64,000 nt of DNA, from positions 744,001-808,000 of the forward strand of contig JALBUN010000004.1 of assembly GCA_025174535.1 (NCBI GenBank), given 5' to 3'. The notes under the pieces were generated by a model. It was not told where the DNA came from and did not search any database. It saw only the letters and a program-made list of their open reading frames with translations. The stretch's first letter is position 1, and every line of letters starts with the position of its first letter. This document shows, one piece after another, positions 1 through 14,300 of this stretch. Position numbers and translations under genes: made by a program. Source of the DNA: Cantharellus purpuraceus (Eukaryota; Basidiomycota; Agaricomycetes; Cantharellales; Hydnaceae).

Positions 1-1560
1 TCGTTGATGCTCTTCCCTGCCGTTGACGGTGTCCGTATGACATTTATGATCTTTGTCTGACTAGTGCCCAAGGTGCGACTGAATGTAATGCAGACGCCAG
101 ACGCCAGATGTAATGGCTCTCAAGAGATCCTCATGTGAATCGTCTAGATCAATGCGTCCTGCCGCCCGCCACCAGACCCTCAACTGGAATTGATCCTCAA
201 CTGGAATGACTGCAAATTATGCATGGTATTGAGCATCCCAGTAGACCAAGTTGGTATCGACCTGCGAACAGCATTCAAATAACAACGTGGAATACATGCG
301 TTTTGGATCTGTACCTGAGGGGCACGTTTTACTTATAAATGCCATTCTGATGCTTACTGTATGATTGACAGCTAAGTATTCCAATGTCTTCGATGGCGTT
401 ATGAATGTGACGCTTTGGGTGAGTTCACCTGCATCGTATCCCCCCCAGTGGATAGAATGCGAATCGCGCGTTTCACTTGCCGAATTTCCATTGCTGGGAC
501 TTACCAAATGAAAGGGATCTTATCCAATATGAAGCATTGAGTTATTGCCCGCTTAAGCCCGTTGGTATCTTGCTAACCCCACTGTATAGCCGGTGAACTT
601 GAGAACGGGTTCTCCATTGGCCCTGGTAAAGGCCCAAACACAGTGTCGCGGCCCTGTTCGGCGCGAGTATTCAAATATTCATCAGCACCTTTGGTGGTGA
701 GTGAATTTGTACTTTTGTCACGTGCTAGTTACGCGGGCCACGTTGATCAGGTCAGACGCGTCCCTAGGTTGTGGTCTTTTAGTTGAAACATTCCGGTGTT
801 TTGATGACAGCGACATAAAACGCTTGATATGGTATTGCTCTGTGTATAAGGGCTTGGTAAGGCATGAATGGCTTGGAATTGTTAAACAATAGATAGATAG
901 TTTCTATGAGAGATAAGTAAGAGATACATGAGTGCAAGCCTATTAGCATGCAAGTACCAGTCAAGATGACTGGCCGCCCGATGACGCCAACGTGGCCACC
1001 TTGAGATTGATCCGGAAGGATAGGTTAAAATTGGACTTATATTACTGGTGCGTCAGTCTATCCACCATTCCTTGAATTAGTCGCTCAAAATGTTATTGAA
1101 ATCGTACAGGTTGATGTTTAGCAGCATTTGAATCGCCACTCGCACCTCCAGATTCCCCTACATTGCCATTACGCCTATTATGCCCACCGGTCTACTCCAC
1201 GTGCAGCAGAGGATTGTAATTGATCACAACAAGTTTGGCAACGCAGGAGTTGCTGTTTGAGAATCGCTGAATGTCATTGGCTACGTATACAATGTGCGTG
1301 AGCTTTGGGGATGTTATAGATCTGTCGTAACGGAGGACCACAACGAAACGATCATGTTTCAGGTCATCGGGGACATAGGTATTGAAGCAAGGACTACTTA
1401 CTTGCACAATATGTGGGCTCTCCTACGTGAAATAGCGGACCATTGGACGCCGAGGAGCTCTCCTACTGCAAGCTTTGAGAGAAAAGAATGGCGAGAACGA
1501 CGTCGTTGAATGTAGCAAGTGTTTCTGGCCCTTACGACACATCGCCCTTGTTAACGTTGC
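1..1560. other. gene-poor left flank
   Basis: I see no gene here that I can support. A minus-strand open frame at 217-507 (96 codons) reads like ordinary globular protein, but it has no recognisable motif and no convincing splice context. The remaining open frames are short and overlap on both strands. No tRNA-like A/B box pair, simple-sequence array or terminal repeat was noticed. Confidence 0.4.
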
Positions 1561-1579
1561 CTTTTACATGCCAACAGAG

Positions 1580-1890
1580 AGTACCACAAGATCAAAATTC
1601 TTGAGCATGACGCTGACACAAGCTCATCGAAAGATGACTATGATGCGATACTTTCCGAGGCTGTAAACGCGTTTAATAAGCATGCACAGGAAAAGGAAGG
1701 AGGAAACCTCACTCACATGTCGGAGCTATTAAGCCTAGAGGAAAATAACGTGAGTACCAGCTTTCCTGAGATATGCCTTTTGGCATACGTGCTGGATCAA
1801 TCCATCTACCTTCATCGATGGTCTTATCTTTGAGTCATGGCACCTTAGGCTCCGCGATGTCAGCCGGCTGCTCCTCAAGGACGCAGCATA
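1580..1890 (+). pseudogene. possible decayed gene fragment (unidentified)
   Basis: A stretch at about 1585-1750 reads in one frame as a hydrophilic, helix-prone peptide. It includes EHDADTSSSKDDYD and later HAQEKEGGNLTHMSELL, and it stops at a good splice donor, gtgagt, at 1750. About 45 bp on, a second coding-like stretch (1797-1890) contains FIDGLIFESW and LRLRDVSRLLLKD before a stop. The two pieces look like neighbouring exons of one gene, but no clean acceptor joins them and no start or further exons were found. I do not recognise the family. A relic of a gene or of a mobile element is the best guess, and chance open frames cannot be excluded. Confidence 0.25.
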
Positions 1891-1989
1891 CTGTCCATGA
1901 TGGTATCGTAGACACTCTCCGCGGTATTGAATCGAAGGCGAGTGTGTTTATGGTCTACTTTTCATTCGCCCTTGCTAATAATCTGTAGA

Positions 1990-4900
1990 AAAGCACCCAG
2001 AGAGTTTTCAGAATGCCTTGTCAGGCATCATCGTACAACAGTTATAGACGAAACATACGTTAACTACCGTTCCCGACTCGGAGTCTTTAGACCTAGGGGA
2101 TAAACATGATATTCGGTCCCTATCGGGATTGTCGGGATGTCGTATTGTCCACGGCCATCTCTCACTGCGAGTTGCGGAATGAATTGAAGCAACAGGATCA
2201 ATCGAAAGGCAAAGTATGTTCGATGATCAGAAAAAGGTCTAGCAGCCTCGTGATGATCTACAATAACTGGTGAGCGAATGTTCCGATGAGAGCTTGGAGG
2301 TGAATGGTGAGCTTGCATCATGTCGTCTGATTTTATTCCTGGTGGTTGCTCCTCAATTAAAGTCGTACAAAAAAATGCCTTCTGATGCAGATTAGCTGTT
2401 AGATGTCCCGAAATGAAGCCGGTGCGGGACTTCGGACACCAAATCGGGTCGTTCTTTGATACTCCCACGGCCAAAAACGAATAACAATAGTACAGTGTAA
2501 ACTGAGGACAACAAGGATATCATTCGTGCATGGATCGTTAGCTATCCGGCATAGCTTGAGAGAGGGAGTAAGTCCTCTTACTGTTGTCCATGGTCATTAC
2601 CCTGTATTTGGGACTTATCATCGCCACACCCCCGTCGTTCATAGGGTCGGATCAATAGCCAGAGTGGCGCATGAGAATTTGCATGGTGACGCTGTCTGTG
2701 TTGGCCTGACAAGGCAGACCCTGTCTGGTTCGGATGCGGCGTCCAGCGTAGACTTAGCCAGTCGCACTGGTGAAGTCCTACTGACACCTCGAGAACCTTC
2801 CTTCTGTGGTGCAGCTGATTTCTGATATGTTATACTAGTTAAGCTGTAATTTTGGAGACAAACAACTCAGAACTAAGTAACTGTGGCCGTGAACTGATGG
2901 CTGATGGCTGATGGTCCGCCGTCCTTCAGTCCCACGCACGACAAACATCGGTACTTCAAAATACCTTCCGGTCGGGTAGCTCAACGTTCTCCCAAACAAA
3001 CCACCCAACTGTCAGTGATAACACGTTAACAACATAACCCTCTGCGCTAGCCGGACCATATGACACCGGCAATGACCCAAAGGAGCGAACAAAAGCTACT
3101 GTAGTGGCTTCTACGAACACACCTCCTTCCATGTTGCCCCTGCCGTGCCTGCCGTGCTTCTTTTCTTTCTTTGTGGCTTGCCCCAAGATTCATGATGCCA
3201 ATGTCCCTCGCACCCGTTTGGCGATGTCTAGGTATTGGCGAAGCGCAGGTCCGTGTCTTCAGGGCATTATCATCCTCTGCATGCCTTGTTGTAATCACGA
3301 GCTATGGCTTGGAGCTTGGCACGCCAACATTCGTTCTATATGTGGTAAGCCGTGTTTCTCGGAATGGAAGGCAGGGCTTGTGTGGACCAAGAAGTTCTTC
3401 AGCCTCCCTCTTTTTTCTTTCGTGGCTTATTGTGCGTTGTGGGTGGTGCGATGTCTGGCGGATGTTTGGTGGTGGTTTTGGGGTCATCTTTGGGGAAGCG
3501 TGCAATCCTGCATGAGGCACTTCTTTTCTTGCACTTACCTTCTGCTAGGTCCGGTCGGATCTAAACGCCATTCAGCATGAATGTTCGAATACACATTTTA
3601 GGCCTGAGGTTGGTCTTGGAAATACTCTAGGGACATCAAACATCGTGAGAAGAGCATTGCTACTGTGAAGTGGTCGGCGTACATCTTGGTACTGTCACTA
3701 GCTTCGCCGGGGCCCTTTCAGGATGAAATAGTACCGAAGGTGATTACAACTTACAATGAATTCCACCCTGACTTGTGCAACCACATGGATGGGTGTTTTA
3801 TTAAATCCTCGACTCGCACAGAAACAAAAGGGGAAAAAGGGAATCAGAGCGGAATGGACGGTTACATGGCACAAAGACCTCCACATCCTAAGGAAAAAAT
3901 GATAGCTTCAGATCTAGTGGAATTCGATGACAAAAAGGCCATTTTCCACAATAAAGAGAAAAGGCGACACGTTCAACATGGACACTTCTCAACTGCCCGA
4001 CGGCACCTCCAGCTCTATGTCTGATGCGGCTCGAGGTCGGATAGATGTATTTCTATTTGATCAGTTTTCGGGGAGAATAAGTACTTAGCGGCTGGCATCA
4101 GGCATGCATGCATACAAGAGTGCACACATGCTTATAGGTCACGTGAACCATTTTTAAAAGTCGCCGGGCGCAAATGACGTTTATTTCCGAGACGTAAGGA
4201 GTTGCTCGGTAAGTATACTTGCGTCATGTTAACTAATACCGGCGCGGACGCTGGCGGCGGTACATGCAACATGCGGTGCTCAGAGGGAATGATGGTTTGT
4301 GGATCTTGTGATCTACTTAAGGCTACCTATGCATTATAGTTACGGGCAGTGCGCGTGCGAGCTTGCTGAGTAGGCAAAAATTAAAAGATGAGAAAATTAA
4401 CGGGGTATGTGTAATGACGGCAGGTCGCCGATGTTGCGTGTGAAAGAATGCAGGGGAGAGGTTGTGAGCTACATTGTAACGTTTAGGCATGGACGAAGAT
4501 CGTGTTATGTTGTGAGTTAACAGTTAACATCTTCGGCATCATCATGTGTGTGGCTTTGCCGGGTGCTATCATGCAAAGCCCTGGAGGGGACTTATCAGGT
4601 ATAGGTTATCAGGCTGGCAGGAGGTTCTTGCTGACCGGCCCCCGAACGCCCTCAGAACCGCTTGTGCGTGCGTGCGTCGTGCACAATAGGTTCGACACTT
4701 TTGATTTGCAACGTTTGGTTCTTCGCCATATCTCGACTAGTGTGGCATGGGTATCTGTGGTGGCCCGATCAACTCGCCTTTCGACTGATCAGTACTAGTA
4801 GTACTAGTACGAGTGGTGGTGGCTAGTTTCATGTGCTGTGGGCACGGGATCAGATAGTCAGATGGTTAGCTGGTAGTGAGTGCGTGCACGTGCGTAGTGA

Positions 4901-7900
4901 GTCATGGAACGAAGATGATTGGGGTATGTGTGACTGATGCTCGCTGATGGTAGTGGATTTCAGTAGGGTATTTAGAACGTGTAGTCTGTAATGCCCATAG
5001 GGTATAGTGATGACTGGATTTACTTACTTTCTGTTTTGCTGTACCAGTAATTTCGGAAGGGGTTACTACTAACCATGTGTCGGGCTAGGTCACGATCGAT
5101 CGCGACGAGTGACTCGATCGAGCTCTGAAGATAGGAATTCGAAGATCACTGCCATCAGAATTAACACCCCCAGGATAGCTGGACAGAATCCTTCCGGCTC
5201 TCATGCTAGATGCCGTCTGCTTTGCGTCAGCGAGAGAAAAGCAAGGGTAATGCTGAAAACGATGATCCGATTATGATGCGGGTCGGAGGCGATTGACAAA
5301 AGTATTGTGTCGATGGCCGACTGGTCCTATCGAAGGTAGGGAAGACAAGCTTGCTTTTTGGCTCGGCTGTTTAGGGTAGGGCCCATCAGGGAGCATGAGA
5401 TATGAAGGGGAGAAAGGGGGGGCGGGGGAAAGGAGAACTTGGCAAAAGTATTATCGAATTAAACGGCTGTGCCATCGCGTTGACGACCAAAGAGAATAGA
5501 GTCTGTGGTCGGAGCTGATGAAAGTATGCAGAGGAAAGTCAGACATGAACTTGGCGCGTAGGTAAGAAGTGAAGGAGGGCCTCGATATAAGCTTGCTTAT
5601 GGTAAAACAGGGTAGATGGAGAGATTGCGATCGAGGTGTTTAAGAGCGAGCGGAGATGGCTGGTGGTGTTTCTACTCTTTCGCTGGGTCTATAAGTGCTA
5701 GACGCCAAGTAATGGGTAGTCTCCGTATAGGATTCGGGGTGCATGATAAGTGGATAAGTTAACATGCAAGTGTATATCAACGTCATGGCACGTCCTGCGT
5801 CGATTGCCTAGGAGAACGTGGCACGTGGAAATGGCCATCATCGTTGGACTCAACGCGCGCTCGTAAGTATAAGGGCTTGTATTGTACAGCAATGCGGCGG
5901 CCGCCTTGTCTTGTGCGCGCCGGCAGCTAGCTGCAGCTGCAGCTGTTGTTGTAATGATGATGGTGATGATGAATGGCAAGTCACAATTGAGGCTGGGGTA
6001 GCGCCTGAAAATCAGCAACTTGATGCTGTGTCTGGATCCTTACAGTACCGGTGTAACTTTTGTTTTCATGTAACTGTGTGCACTAGGTTAACCTGTTAAG
6101 CCAGTGTCCATGAGACGCTCCGTTGCAGCTGTACATGCACTGACACGTGTCATAGCGGTTACCGAGATTACCACGCCACAAAGCTGCTGACCAAGACATA
6201 TATATACATAATTGTGCTTTATGAACAACGTTGAGCCCCGCCGCAGATATGCGTACGGTTCTTCTTCTGTTATAGCTTGCATAGAAGGACATGACATGAT
6301 GGAGAAGGGAGCGTCAGAATTTAGTGTAGAATACTGCTAGTGTGATCGGTGGCGGCCGTGATGTATGATGGATGACAGATCCGTGGACGTATCTCGATAA
6401 TCTCGTTTCCCCGTCATAACAGAGCTAGAAATTTCAACATTCACTAGTGTGTGTGTGTCCAAGAGCATGCATATGAATAGAGTGTGCTCTTGCAGTAAAC
6501 ATCAATTAGAATTCTTGATTATGGCCGCGCCATTGCCCGGCCTTGTATACACGTTCGTGACTCAGTCGTCTTCGACAGATATGGTTATCACCTGTTTGTT
6601 GTGGCCAGCTGTGACCTGGAATGGAATGGTTGGACACGGTCTTAGAACCCGGCGTATAAGTCTAACAGGTGTACGCTAATGGAGATCATTGTGTCATTCT
6701 GATCAGATATCACGATTATCCAATGCCGTATATTTATCAGAGACAAGGACACGCTGATGGATGGCAGCTGGACATTCATTTTCGCATAAAGAGCAGTATT
6801 GCAGCAACGATTCTCAGCCTCGGAGTCCATATGGGTATAGCGAATGAACGTTATTCCTTTCAGCGTATAGGAAGCATTACCGGTGGCCAGTTTGCGTGCA
6901 GGATGGTTTTCGATCGGTGTTTGTAGCTTGAACACCTGACTAAAGTTTGAAGTCATCCATGTGTGGTGCATGGACGTGCCCACGACATGGCTTGAGGCCA
7001 AGATAAGGCTGTAACGCCAAGACTGCAGTGTGAGGTTATATTGTATGCCGTAACAACATGTCCTCCTGCTCAAGACGGACCATGTGTTGGCAAGGAATGT
7101 GTTCGTATCTCGGCAATATCTTGCATGTCTGTGTGGGGAGTGGGCGGTACCGACCCCGTCGGTTCAGGACTGTTGACCAGTGACGGGACAAGCATTGAGA
7201 TATTGGGAGGGGCTAAAGGTAGTGAAAAACATGGAAAAGGGGGAAACCGGATGATGGGATAACATCCGGTGCGGTTGAAGGCACGACGCGTAACGAGCCG
7301 TGCCAGATATCATCAGGAAAGTTTTTTCTCTCTAGTTAGATCCGAATCGTTCGCAACCATTGACAAGTCTAATAAAAATATGAGACGGGTGAGGTTGACA
7401 CTGATACGATTAGTTTCGCGCTGAAGGCGGGAGTTCCGCTCGGTTCGGACTCCGCCATCCGGTAATACATAGGATCTGACAGGCTTGGTACGGAACAGGT
7501 GTACGTTTCGGGGCGTAATATATGGAGTCGGAACAGAGCACGCGGAAGGCGGTGTCTTGGGATATGCCGTGAGGGAACACGGCGGAGGGGGTGGGAAGGG
7601 TGTACCTGTAGGGCAGTGACTCGGAGAGAAGATTTCCAGGAGAGTCATGCTGCATGTGAGATGGGATGGAGGAGAGTAGTGCAGGTAGGATGCCGTCGCA
7701 AATTTGGCCGACAGGTACGCGTGGATGGGCGCTAGGGGCGGTGGCGACGACAAAGTGTTTCAACGGAGACGGAGATGATCGAGGATGACGATTGGCGAAA
7801 GCAGCTAGAGGCAACGATTGAAGAGACCTTATAGAAGGACGTGTTTGGTCAGCAGGGCCGCAATGCAGGAGATTTGCACATATATAGCAACAACCGTGTG

Positions 7901-8205
7901 GCTTGATCGCGCTCTATTGTGCTGCCAAGAACGGACATGGCGGTGGTGGACGCTGCATCCGGCGACGACGAGGGCGGCGACTGGTATGCTGGAGGGTGAG
8001 TGAGTGTTGCAGATATCACAACAGTCCATTCAGCAGGCAAGCAGAGCATGGCGGTGCCAATGGGAGGAGATCGAGAGTGATGGATGACGTAATACACCTT
8101 GCCCTGGATTAAGCATGTTTGCAATAATCCGTTTTATTGTCCATGAATACTTTATTTTATTTATTTATTATTTCGTCTCTCGCTCATATTGCCCCAACCC
8201 TGAAG
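1990..8205. other. long intergenic region upstream of the PKS
   Basis: There are about 6 kb without a supportable gene. Open frames are short, low-complexity (for example a Cys/Trp/Phe-rich frame at 3104-3580 in TG/CT-rich DNA) or antisense to one another. Small landmarks are a palindromic cluster built from gtactagtac around 4793-4810, a purine-rich tract around 5400-5430, and an alternating gt run near 6450. No tailoring enzyme, transporter or transcription factor for the adjacent polyketide synthase could be read here on either strand. Confidence 0.45.
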
Positions 8206-8391
8206 CGGCAGACCTGTATTCCCTCCTCCTCCTCTTTCCCTTTATATACCGCCCTCCGTCCTGTTTCGCCTTCCTCACCCCGCCGCTCCCCCCCTCCCAG
8301 CCACACTTCTATTCCACTACTTATAATCTTCCTCCCCGTCACTTTTCCCTTAGGCTCTCCGTAATACTTCTTCCACAACCACTCGAGCCCA
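8206..8391 (+). promoter_or_regulatory. PKS core promoter: CT-rich tract with TATA-like box
   Basis: Immediately upstream of the polyketide synthase start the DNA becomes strongly pyrimidine-rich on the plus strand. It carries a TATA-like element, tttatatacc, at 8241-8250, about 145 bp before the ATG at 8392. CT-rich leaders next to the transcription start are common in basidiomycete genes. The assignment is by position and composition only. Confidence 0.45.
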
Positions 8392-11300
8392 ATGTCACAT
8401 CCAGCGTCCACCCCCACCCCAAACACCCCCATTGCAATCGTATGTCCCACCCGTCTATATGCTCTTAACGCTCACTTCTCTTTTCCCAGGTTGGCATCTC
8501 CGCAGAGTTTCCTTCAGGCAAGCCAGATCACAACCTTGACTATGCCGCTTTCTGGCCTTTCCTCCTTGACAAACGCGAGGCATACTCCCCCATTCCCTCC
8601 GACAGATTCAATCTCGAAGCGTGCGTCTATTAATGCGGCAGCACGCATCATTTCCGCTGACATTGATATCGACACGCGCTCCAGGTTCTCCCACCTCATT
8701 ACCACAAAGTCCGGCGCATTCCTCTCCCAGCCGACCCTCTTTGACCCCATCGAGTTTGGCATACCCCCCACGGATGCCTCTTCTCTACCCCTTGCAACCC
8801 GCAAGCTCATCGAGCACGCCTTTCTCGCACTCCGAGACTCTGGCATACACTACAGAGGCTCCGAGGTCGGCGTGTACACCGCAGGAGTAGGTCACGACGC
8901 CAGTGTCCTTGGCGAGGCCGTAAGTCGTGTGGTCAGCTTGGCGGTGTGGCTCCTCTCGTTCTCATTCTACCATCTCCTTAGGACCCTCATACACTCCCGG
9001 GCACTTTTGCTGGTATCCCCGCCACAGTGGCTAACCGAGTATCGTATCACCTTGACTTGCACGGCCCCTCCATTCCTGTCGACACGGCTTGCTCGTCAAG
9101 TCTTACAGCCACACATATGGCCGTCCAGGCACTGAGGGCCGGCGAATGTGAAAGTGCCGTCGTCGGCGGTGCTCAAGTCAACCTCAGGTGTGGCCTGAAT
9201 CCCCCCGTACCTACATGCAACCTAACCTTCCCCCTTTCCCAGGATCAACGAGTGGATCCAATACTCTAAATCTGGTGTACTTGCCAGAGACGGCAAATGC
9301 AAGCCATTCGATGCGTCGGCAGATGGCTTTGCAAGAGGTGAAGGCGTTGCATGCATCGTCCTCAAGCCCCTCGAAAATGCCATCAGAGATGGTGATCATA
9401 TCTATGGCACCGTAAGTCAATTCTCGACTTCCCTTTCCCTCTTGTCATCTGCCGTTTTTTCCTCTTCCACCATCCAGACACTCATGCTATTTTCATAGAT
9501 TCTTGGCAGCGCCATCAACGCCGCGGGTAGTCAGGCACCGCTGAATGCGCCCGTTGCTGCAGCGCAGCAAGCCGCCATGACTCGTGCATATGAACGCGCC
9601 GGTAGGAAACCCGCTGAAGTCGATTTTGTTGAGATGCATGCCACAGGTGGGCTGTGCATCAGCTCCACATATTGCCTCTCGCTGATATCCACTCGTTGCT
9701 GTAGGCACTGCCGCAGGTGATCCCACCGAAGCCAACTGGGTCGGTGAACAGTTCAAGAGACAAGATGGCGCTCCACTCTTGGCTGGGAGCGTCAAAGGTA
9801 ACCTTGGGTACGTGTCCTGGCCTGCCTTATTTTCCCATCGCGGCTGATGTCTGGATCCGATAGTCACCTTGAGATCACGGCATTCCTTGCGTCTCTGCTC
9901 AAGGTGACCCACATGGTTGCTAATAATGTCGTGCCCCCGACCGCCAACCTCGCCGTTCCAAACCGGAGAATCCACTGGGACGAATATAACCTCCACGTGC
10001 CTTCCGCGGCCCCGGTACCATTTTCCCCTCGTGCTGTCTCAGGCAAAGCCCTCGTTTCTCTATCTAGTTTCGGTATCGGGGGAGCCAACGGGCATGTCGT
10101 CCTCGAGGGTCCCGTGCGGCAGTCTCATTATGGCTTTGCCAAGTACGAGCAACGGGCGGACCCAATGGACGCTATCCTCATCATGGCCGGAGGACTTTCT
10201 CCGCGCTCCGCGGGTGCGATGGCCGATCTCCTCAGAGATGCCGTCGCCAGCGCCTCCCCTGACACGCTTCCACTTGTCTCCAAGCTCGCAGGCCGACAGG
10301 CGCGACAGCTCACGTGGCGTTCGTATGCACTGTACTATCCACACCTCGATGCCCCCAAGCCCCCTACCTTCTGCGAGGCGCTGCTTGCGCCTCGTACCCG
10401 CCCTCCCCTCGCATTCGTCTTCAGTGGACAGGGCCCCCAGCATGCGCTCATGGGTCGTCAGCTCTTTTCAAAGTATGCTGCATTCCGTCAGAGTGTATAC
10501 GAGTGCGACGAGGCATACCGCTCCGTCATGGGATATTCCCTCGTCGAGACCTCAGGACTATTCGTGGAGCCGCGACATTCTACCAGCGGGCCCGGGTCTG
10601 GAAAGCCGACTGTGTCGAGCGAGTGGACGGTGACGCTGCCCGCGCTGACGATTCTGCAGATCGCGCTGTTCGATTTGCTGGGCTCCTTTGGGGTCAAGCC
10701 CGATGTCGTCCTTGGACACAGCGCGGGTGAGACGGCATTGTTGTACGCGTCTGGTGCGGCGCCGAAGCAGATGGCGGTCGAGGTTGCCGTGGCGAGGGCG
10801 AAGATGATGAGCGTCGCAGAGAGCGTTGGCGGAGGAATGGCAGCTGTTGCGTGTGGAGAAGTTGAGGCGCAGGCCCTGATCGACGAGGTCCTCGCCAAGG
10901 AAAGCATATTCGAGAAGGCGGAGCGCGAGCAGAGTCTTGTTCTCGCGTGCTACAACTCACCGGACGGTGTCAGTGTGGCAGGAAGGGTGGCACTCGTGGA
11001 CAAGCTATGTGCGCTCGCAGAATCCCGTGGCGTGCTTGCGCGCCGACTGAGAATCCCGGTACCGGTGCACTCGTACTTGATGGACGTGTGCAAGGAGCAG
11101 TGCGAGTCGCGTGTTGGAGAGGTATTTTCGCGGTACCCCCAGGCGGGTAAGCCGACGACGACAATGTATTCCACGGTGACGGGCGGAAAGTGGGAGGAGC
11201 CGTTCTCCGTCGACTACTACTGGCGTAATGCGAGACAGCCCGTGCTATTCAACCAGGTCACGTCGCAGCTGGTGGAGCAGTTCCCGAACATGTGTTATGT

Positions 11301-14300
11301 GGAGATTTCCCCGCATCCTGTGCTTTCTTCCTATGTTTCTTCAGCGGGCGTGGATTCGTCCCGGATTACGTGCCCATCGCGTCGCCCTGGTAAGACAGGC
11401 GAGTTCCTCGAAGGCGCTGCGTTTCTCGAGTCGCTCGGTCGTCTCGCCGCTAATGGCTACGACGTGGATTTCGACACGCTCAACGGTAAGCCCGCCTGGG
11501 ATGCCAACGTCAAGCTTCCCGAGTATCCGTTCAGCAAAAAGGACATACCGTTCCATGCTGACACCCCCGCCTTCCACCGTCTTCTCCTCGCGCGCAACGG
11601 GCCACTCAACCACCCCCGCCTGCGCATTAACGCCAAGACTCACCCGCTGCTCGCGGGTCATGTCGTCAACTCTGAGCCGATTATGCCCGCTGCGGGTTTC
11701 ATCGAAATGGCGCTCGAGTTTGGTGCGCGCACATTGTCGGATGTGGAGTTTCTTGCTGCGCTACCATTGTCAGCTGACGTGCCGGCGACTGTCGAAGTGG
11801 CACTTGATGGCGCCAAGTGGGCTGTGAAGACGTCGTCTGCCTTAGGTCATGGTGCGGATAAGGGTTGGGTTCACAGGGTATGAATTTTTTTTTGGACCCT
11901 GTTGTGTGCGGCTGTTGACCATGATCGCTAGGGCACTCCTGACTTTGATCGGATCCACTCGCGGGGCCTTCTCTCGTTCGATACCGACAATACTGACGAT
12001 GCACCACTTGACCTTGGAGAGATACATGCGCGGTGCACACGGTCGTGTCGCATTGAAGACCTTTATGAGCATGGGTTCAAGGGTTTTGCGGACTATGGCG
12101 CAGACTTCAAACGGATGACTTCCTGCGTTCAGGGACAAGACGAGGTCCTAGCCACCTTGCGCGGAGCTGTTGACCTCCCAGAGTGAGTGGAAGCAAGCCC
12201 CTTCCTTGGGTACGTTGTCCAGAGACTGACGGTTTGTTTTCCTGGCAGATCCGACATGTACCGATTCGATCCTGTGATTTTGGATGCCGTCTTCCATGGG
12301 TGCATGTTCTTCATTATGGAGCACGAACAGATTATCCTCGACTATGAGACACGTGACTATTTCCTTCCGTCACGGGCGGCTCGTGTCGTTCTGCATGATG
12401 CACTTGCGCGGGCTACCCTACCTGAGCAGATTGCGGCTCACTTTATGTTGAAGGACTGGACGCCAGGTATGAGTTTGGAACATGTATGGTGATGTCCGTT
12501 TCCAAATACTCATGGATATCTGCGCAGAGGGCATCTCGGTCGATATCTTCATCGTCGACCTCAATGGCCAGAGACTCTGCACCATCCGCGGCTTCGAGAT
12601 GACGCGCCACTCAAACTCAGTCAAGAAGCCCGTCGAGAAGTGTTATCAACTCGAGTGGCAACCCGTGGCGATTCCTTTGCAGCCTGCCGAGGAGTTGCAC
12701 TATATCCGGGAGCTTACTCGGCCCACGCGCGCATTGTGGGCTGCCCTCGATGCCCTGGCTATTGAGACGATCAAGAAGACACTCACAACGGAGTCCGTCG
12801 TCGTTGGTATTGAGGTGAATATGCTCCTTGCCTTAGGAGGATTGATGGTCTAATGCCCTCTGTGCACGCAGCGCCACCGTCAACGTTATTGGGAATTTGC
12901 AAAGGCGGCCGCAACAAAACCCACCGATCGGGACGCTCTCGAGCCCAGTCACCTTGCCGCCTTGCGTGCAGCTCATCCATCTTACTTTGATGTGACTGAA
13001 CGCGTAGCCAAGGTCCACCGTGATATCTTTACGTCTTCAACAGTAAGTAAACGTGAGGGTATAAGTCCTGAGACTTATCTTGATTGCAAATTGCACTGCA
13101 GGCAACTGTACAGGCACTGTACTCCAATGTCGATATCATGCAGGACTTTTACGGTCCGCAGAACACCGTTATCCCATCTTGCGAGGAAAGCGCGTCGATC
13201 TTCCGCAAGCTCCTCACCACTTTGGCGTCCAACGGCAAGAAAGTTATCCGCGTCCTGGAAGTCGGCTGCGGCACTGGCATGCTCACACAGCACCTTGTCA
13301 ATGTGTTGCCGGAATTCCCCGACCTCGTCGTCGAATATGTCGCCACCGATATCTCTCTTGGTCTAGCCATGCAAGCGGCACAGCGATTCGCCCACCCTTA
13401 CATGCGCGCTGCCGCCTACGACCTGACCAAGACGCTCGAAGAGCAGGGCATCACGCCTGGTTCTTTCGACATCGTCACTGCACTGCACGTTCTCCATGCC
13501 ACCGCCGATCTCTCCCAAACCATGACCTCGATATCTGACCTGCTCGTCCCTGGTGGCTATGTCCTGACTGTCGACTTTGACGGCGAAGCCTGGCAAACTA
13601 GCGTTCCTGGTACGCTTTGGTACGACTTTGTCTTTGGAGGCTTCCAGGAATGGTTTGTGTCTTTCATTTCCGTACCTCGCGCGCTTCTTTTGACACATTA
13701 TGCGTTAGGTTTGACTATGGTGAGGACCGCACCTCACACTGCACAATCTCCCTCGGACACTGGCGGAGGCTTCTACAGGGTACTGGATTCAATTGTGTCA
13801 AGTTCTCCAGTAGCCATATTGAGGAGGACCATTCCCTCGTCTTCCTTGCCCAAAGAGCCAGCGCGAATGACCGCATACTTCCATCTCCCATGGCCAATGG
13901 GCACGAATGCTCCCTTTACCCCAATGGAAAGGAGTCTTATTCCCCAGAGGTCTTCACACCCAGAGACTTGTCTCGCCTCCATATCGTTAAGGAGCCACCG
14001 GTCTACACTTCGGAGCCCACATTCACCTACACTCGCGGGGAGGAGATGAGGTTGCGTGACCAGCTGGCAGCGTTGGACGCAGCAGACGAGCTGTCGATTT
14101 GGATCATGACTACGGATGGCCCAGACGGCGACGCGGCGCGCGGTCTCATACGAACGCTTGTCAAGGAGCTTCCCGCTTGGAAGATTCATCTCGTGATTTG
14201 CGAGGCGACATGGACCGATAAGCAGCGTCGTAGTGCAGTCGCGAAGTTGCAAGATCTCCCTACTGTTGAGCCTGAGATCAAGCTAGACGCCCAAGGATTG

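Noticed and set aside
3104..3580. 158-codon plus-strand open frame rich in Cys, Trp and Phe
   Set aside because: Biased composition from TG/CT-rich DNA, overlapped by several equally long frames on both strands; no motif or splice context.
9917..11827. Long alternative-frame open frames inside the PKS
   Set aside because: Shadows of the GC-biased PKS exon 8; they lack the conserved domain motifs that the called frame has.
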